A DNA stretch of 7,932 nucleotides from Opitutaceae bacterium (lineage in GTDB: Bacteria; Verrucomicrobiota; Verrucomicrobiae; Opitutales; Opitutaceae): NCBI GenBank assembly GCA_031266495.1, contig JAISAX010000691.1, positions 1-7,932 of the forward strand. The letters are read 5' to 3'. Shown piece by piece: positions 5,394-7,932 of the stretch; position 1 is the stretch's first letter; every line of letters starts with the position of its first letter. The position numbers and the translations under genes are program-made. The notes under the pieces were generated by a model, which was not told where the DNA came from, did not search any database, and saw only the letters and a list, made by a program, of their open reading frames with translations.

Positions 5394-7459
5394 TTCTTGC
5401 CGATGGTCTTCGGGTATTTGCCCGGAGTCGCTCCCCTGCCCTTCCCCTTGCCGCCGGTTTTCACGCGGGGCGCGAAGGTTTTTTTGAAATCGCCGGAACG
5501 CAGCGCGGCGATCTGGTCGCGCAGGATGGCGGCGCGCTCGAACTCCAGTTGCGAGGAGGCCAGCGTCATCTCGTCCTCCAGTTCCGCAATCACGGCGGTA
5601 ACGTCCTCCGCGCTTTCGGCCACCATCGCGACGCCGGTGTCGTCGTCACCGGAGCGACCGCTGCCATCGTAAACGTGCAGGCTCGTTTGCCGGGAGCGCT
5701 TCACGCTGCGCGGGGTGATGCCGTGGGCGGCGTTGTACACGAGTTGTTTTTCCCGGCGGTGCCGGGTGACTTCGAGCGCGCGCAGGATGGAGTCGGTGAT
5801 TTTGTCGGCGTAAAAAATGACGCGGCCTTTTTCGTGACGGGCGGCGCGGCCGGCGGTCTGGATGAGCGAGGTCTCGCTGCGGAGAAACCCTTCCTTGTCG
5901 GCGTCGAGGATGGCCACGAGCGCGACTTCGGGCAGGTCGAGGCCTTCGCGCAGGAGGTTGATGCCGACGAGGACGTCGAAATTGCCCTGGCGGAGGTTGC
6001 GGAGGATTTCTACGCGTTCGATGGCGTCGATGTCGCTGTGCAGGTACTCGACGCGGATTTTCGATTCGCGGAGGTAGCCGGTGAGGTCTTCGGAGAGGCG
6101 TTTGGTGAGCGTGGTGACGAGGACGCGCTCGCCGGCCTCGACGGCGCGGCGCGCCTCGGCGATGAGATCCTCGACTTGGCCTTTGGTCGTGCGGATGTCG
6201 ATTTCGGGATCGAGCAGGCCGGTGGGGCGGATGACCTGCTCGGCGGTGACGGCGGATTTTTCGAGTTCGTATTTCGCAGGGGTGGCGGAGACGTAGAGCG
6301 TCTGTCCGGTGATCGCGGTGAACTCGGCAAAGGACTGCGGACGGTTGTCGAGCGCGGAAGGGAGGCGGAAGCCGAAGGTGACGAGGTTTTGTTTGCGGGC
6401 CTGGTCGCCGTTGTACATGCCGCCGATCTGGGGGACAGTGGCGTGGCTCTCGTCGATCATGAGCAGAAAATCTTTCGGGAAAAAATCGACGAGGCAGATG
6501 GGGCGGTCGCCGGCCTTCCGCCCTGCGAGGTGGCGGGAGTAGTTTTCGATGCCGTTGCAGAAGCCCATTTCCTGGAGCATCTCGAGGTCGTAGCTGGTGC
6601 GCATGCGGATGCGCTGGGCTTCGAGGTACTGGCCGTTTTTCTCAAAATGGCTCACGCGCTCGTCGAGTTCGGTCCTGATGGCGGCGATGGCGGCGTCGAG
6701 TTTGTCGCGCGAGGTCACGTATTGGTTGGCCGGGTACAGGTCGAATTGTTCCAGCGGGCGGATGATGTTGCCGGTGAGCGGGTCGAATTCGCTCATGGCC
6801 TCGATCTCGTCGCCCCAGAATTCGACGCGCAGGCCCTGTTCGAGGTACGCGGGCATGATGTCAACGACGTCGCCGCGCACGCGGAAGGCGCCGCGCTTGA
6901 GGTCGTAGTCGTTGCGTTCGTAGAGGTTTTCCACGAGGCGGGTGAGCAGGGTGTTGCGGCCGAGCGGCGCGCCGCGGCGGAGCTGGATGCGCATGGCCTG
7001 GAAGTCCTCGGGCGAGCCGAGTCCGTAGATACAGGATACGGAGGCGACGACGATGACATCGCGCCGCGAGACGAGCGAACTGGCGGCGGAGATGCGGAGG
7101 CGCTCGATCTCGTCGTTGATGGAGGAGTCTTTCTCGATGTAGGTGTCGCTCGACGGGATGTAGGCCTCGGGCTGGTAGTAGTCGTAGTAGGAGACGAAAT
7201 ACTCGACGGCGTTTTCGGGGAAGAAGTTCTTGAATTCGGAGTAGAGCTGGGCGGCGAGGGTTTTGTTGTGGGAGATGATGAGCGTGGGTCGTTCGCACTG
7301 CGCGATGACGTTGGCCATGGTGAATGTCTTGCCGGAGCCGGTGACGCCGAGGAGCGTCTGGTGCTTGTTCCCCGCACGGAGGGAGCGGACGAGCGCCTCA
7401 ATGGCCTGCGGCTGGTCGCCCGTGGGCTGGTAATCGGCGTGAAGGTTGAAAAGTGGCAT
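5378..7459 (-). CDS. uvrB: UvrABC excision repair system, subunit B
   Basis: The 693-residue product is a complete UvrB, slightly longer than the roughly 673 residues of E. coli. It shows Walker A GVTGSGKT (38-45), the damage-sensing beta-hairpin region [12 protein letters not shown] (91-102), Walker B/DEAD-like DESH (336-339), helicase motif [15 protein letters not shown], and the UvrC/UvrA-interacting UVR helix pair (about 619-654). UvrB receives damaged DNA from UvrA, verifies the lesion with its ATPase and recruits UvrC for the dual incision. The start is ATG 7459 because it yields the family N terminus [20 protein letters not shown]; the frame stays open upstream only through a repeat. 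A 39-residue lysine/glycine-rich tail follows the UVR motif and looks lineage-specific. The gene lies downstream of rdgB and overlaps the NYN fragment. I see no LexA-type operator or Shine-Dalgarno upstream. Confidence 0.97.
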   Translation of the reverse strand: MPLFNLHADYQPTGDQPQAIEALVRSLRAGNKHQTLLGVTGSGKTFTMANVIAQCERPTLIISHNKTLAAQLYSEFKNFFPENAVEYFVSYYDYYQPEAYIPSSDTYIEKDSSINDEIERLRISAASSLVSRRDVIVVASVSCIYGLGSPEDFQAMRIQLRRGAPLGRNTLLTRLVENLYERNDYDLKRGAFRVRGDVVDIMPAYLEQGLRVEFWGDEIEAMSEFDPLTGNIIRPLEQFDLYPANQYVTSRDKLDAAIAAIRTELDERVSHFEKNGQYLEAQRIRMRTSYDLEMLQEMGFCNGIENYSRHLAGRKAGDRPICLVDFFPKDFLLMIDESHATVPQIGGMYNGDQARKQNLVTFGFRLPSALDNRPQSFAEFTAITGQTLYVSATPAKYELEKSAVTAEQVIRPTGLLDPEIDIRTTKGQVEDLIAEARRAVEAGERVLVTTLTKRLSEDLTGYLRESKIRVEYLHSDIDAIERVEILRNLRQGNFDVLVGINLLREGLDLPEVALVAILDADKEGFLRSETSLIQTAGRAARHEKGRVIFYADKITDSILRALEVTRHRREKQLVYNAAHGITPRSVKRSRQTSLHVYDGSGRSGDDDTGVAMVAESAEDVTAVIAELEDEMTLASSQLEFERAAILRDQIAALRSGDFKKTFAPRVKTGGKGKGRGATPGKYPKTIGKKWKKT

Positions 7460-7477
7460 CGGATGGTGAAAGCCCAA

Positions 7478-7564
7478 AGCCCACGAAACACACGAAAAGA
7501 CACGAATAAAACGTCCGAAATCAAATGTCCGGCTTTTCGTGTTATTTCGTGTGTTTCGCGGGCT
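7478..7564. repeat. 29-base-arm imperfect palindrome between rdgB and uvrB
   Basis: The left arm (7478-7506) and right arm (7536-7564) are reverse complements at 26 of 29 positions, around a 29-base centre. Each arm repeats a CACGAA-like unit three times (left: CCCACGAAACACACGAAAAG, then ACACGAA), so the stem has internal periodicity. It is much richer in A and T than its surroundings. Similar CACGAA-rich palindromes recur as dispersed elements in Verrucomicrobia and other environmental bacteria (from memory, not searched). The right end overlaps the first two bases of the minus-strand rdgB stop codon region (7563-7565), and the left end lies 18 bases before the uvrB start. It may be a non-autonomous REP-like element, and in RNA it would form a long hairpin in the uvrB leader. 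Confidence 0.8.
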
Positions 7565-7838
7565 ATGCCTCCGGCGGGTTTTCGCGGAGCCAGGCGACGA
7601 GTTTTTGCCAGGCGAGGCCGCGGTGGCTGCGGGCGTTTTTGAAATCGTCGCCGAGTTCGGCAAAGGTGCGGGCGGAGGGGTTGTCGGCGGCGGGGACGAA
7701 GAGCGGGTCGTAACCGAAACCGCCCTGCCCTCGCGGCTCGACCAGGAGGCGTCCGTGACAATGCGCTTCGAAAATCTTTTCGAGGCCGCCGGGGCCGAGG
7801 AGCAGGAGCACGCAGGTGTAATGCGCGGGGTGTCCGCC
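7563..7838 (-). CDS. rdgB: non-canonical purine NTP pyrophosphatase (RdgB/HAM1), C-terminal part
   Basis: About 91 codons of the 3' end are readable. The segment HYTCVLLLLGPGG, followed by HGRLLVEPRGQGGFGYDPLF, is the family's signature, including the invariant GFGYDP. TFAELGDDFKNARSHRG, near the C terminus, matches the conserved TxAEL..K..xSHR segment, whose Lys, Ser, His and Arg help bind the purine triphosphate. RdgB hydrolyses ITP, dITP and XTP to monophosphates, which keeps deaminated bases out of DNA and RNA. The first half of the roughly 200-residue protein is missing because the sequence dissolves into G runs after 7838. In-frame CACs and a GTG at 7811 are not starts, since family similarity extends past them. 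It ends in TAG at 7563-7565, directly against the palindrome, and is probably co-transcribed with uvrB. Confidence 0.9.
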   Translation of the reverse strand, partial: GGHPAHYTCVLLLLGPGGLEKIFEAHCHGRLLVEPRGQGGFGYDPLFVPAADNPSARTFAELGDDFKNARSHRGLAWQKLVAWLRENPPEA

Positions 7839-7932
7839 GGGGGGGGGGGGGGGGGGGGGGGGCGCGGGCGGGGGGGGGGGGGGGTGGTGTGTGTGCGGGG
7901 GGCGGGCGGGTCGCCCCGGGGGGCGGCCCTAG
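7839..7932. other. low-complexity G-rich contig end, probable sequencing artefact
   Basis: There is a run of 24 G (7839-7862), a short G/C stretch, then a run of 15 G (7870-7884), followed by GT- and G-rich sequence to the end. It begins in the middle of the rdgB reading frame, where conserved protein sequence would be expected, and encodes nothing recognisable. Degraded base calling or misassembly at a contig end is the most likely explanation. Confidence 0.75.

Noticed and set aside
7460..7562. LexA/SOS operator upstream of uvrB
   Set aside because: I find no CTGT-N8-ACAG or GAAC-N4-GTTC pattern. The region is taken up by the palindrome.
5549..7642. 697-codon open frame on the plus strand opposite uvrB
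   Set aside because: It is the antisense shadow of a clearly conserved uvrB, with compositionally biased Val/Gly/Asp/Glu sequence and no domain.
7460..7663. N-terminal extension of UvrB upstream of ATG 7459
   Set aside because: The open frame passes through the palindrome and the end of rdgB. The known UvrB N terminus begins at 7459.

Overview
The window is very GC-rich DNA with six recognisable genes in two convergent groups. Three things point tentatively to a verrucomicrobium, most likely of the Opitutaceae: the high GC, the lack of clear Shine-Dalgarno sequences, and two palindromic dispersed repeats of kinds I associate with Verrucomicrobia and Planctomycetes. No marker gene here settles the taxonomy.

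Plus strand, left half. A G-rich leader of about 250 bases precedes a family 2 glycosyltransferase of the polyprenyl-phosphate sugar synthase type (250-1506). After a 76-base gap comes a large multi-spanning membrane protein (1583-4042). Its early acidic loop, Asp-His-His motif and C-terminal soluble part with TPR-like helices fit a GT-C glycosyltransferase related to STT3/PglB. The two could form a pathway: the first loads a sugar onto a lipid carrier in the cytoplasm, and the second transfers sugar outside the membrane. A run of 16 C lies inside codons 10-15 of the GT-C gene and could act as a phase-variable switch. A 211-base gap follows, then a secreted DUF2059 protein (4254-5003).

Minus strand, right half, read right to left. 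The 3' part of rdgB (ITP/XTP pyrophosphatase) ends at 7563. It is followed by a 29-base-arm palindrome and then complete uvrB (7459-5378). A short gene encoding only the N-terminal part of a NYN/YacP-like nuclease overlaps the uvrB stop, and a strong intrinsic terminator lies at 5164-5132. This looks like one genome-maintenance transcription unit (nucleotide-pool cleaning and excision repair) whose last gene has lost its 3' portion.

The two groups converge at 5004-5105, where a double hairpin repeat and a C-rich tract sit. The last 94 bases (7839-7932) are almost pure G and interrupt rdgB. They look like failing sequence at a contig end, which also lowers trust in the other homopolymer lengths.

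I saw no tRNA, rRNA, CRISPR array, transposase or prophage gene.
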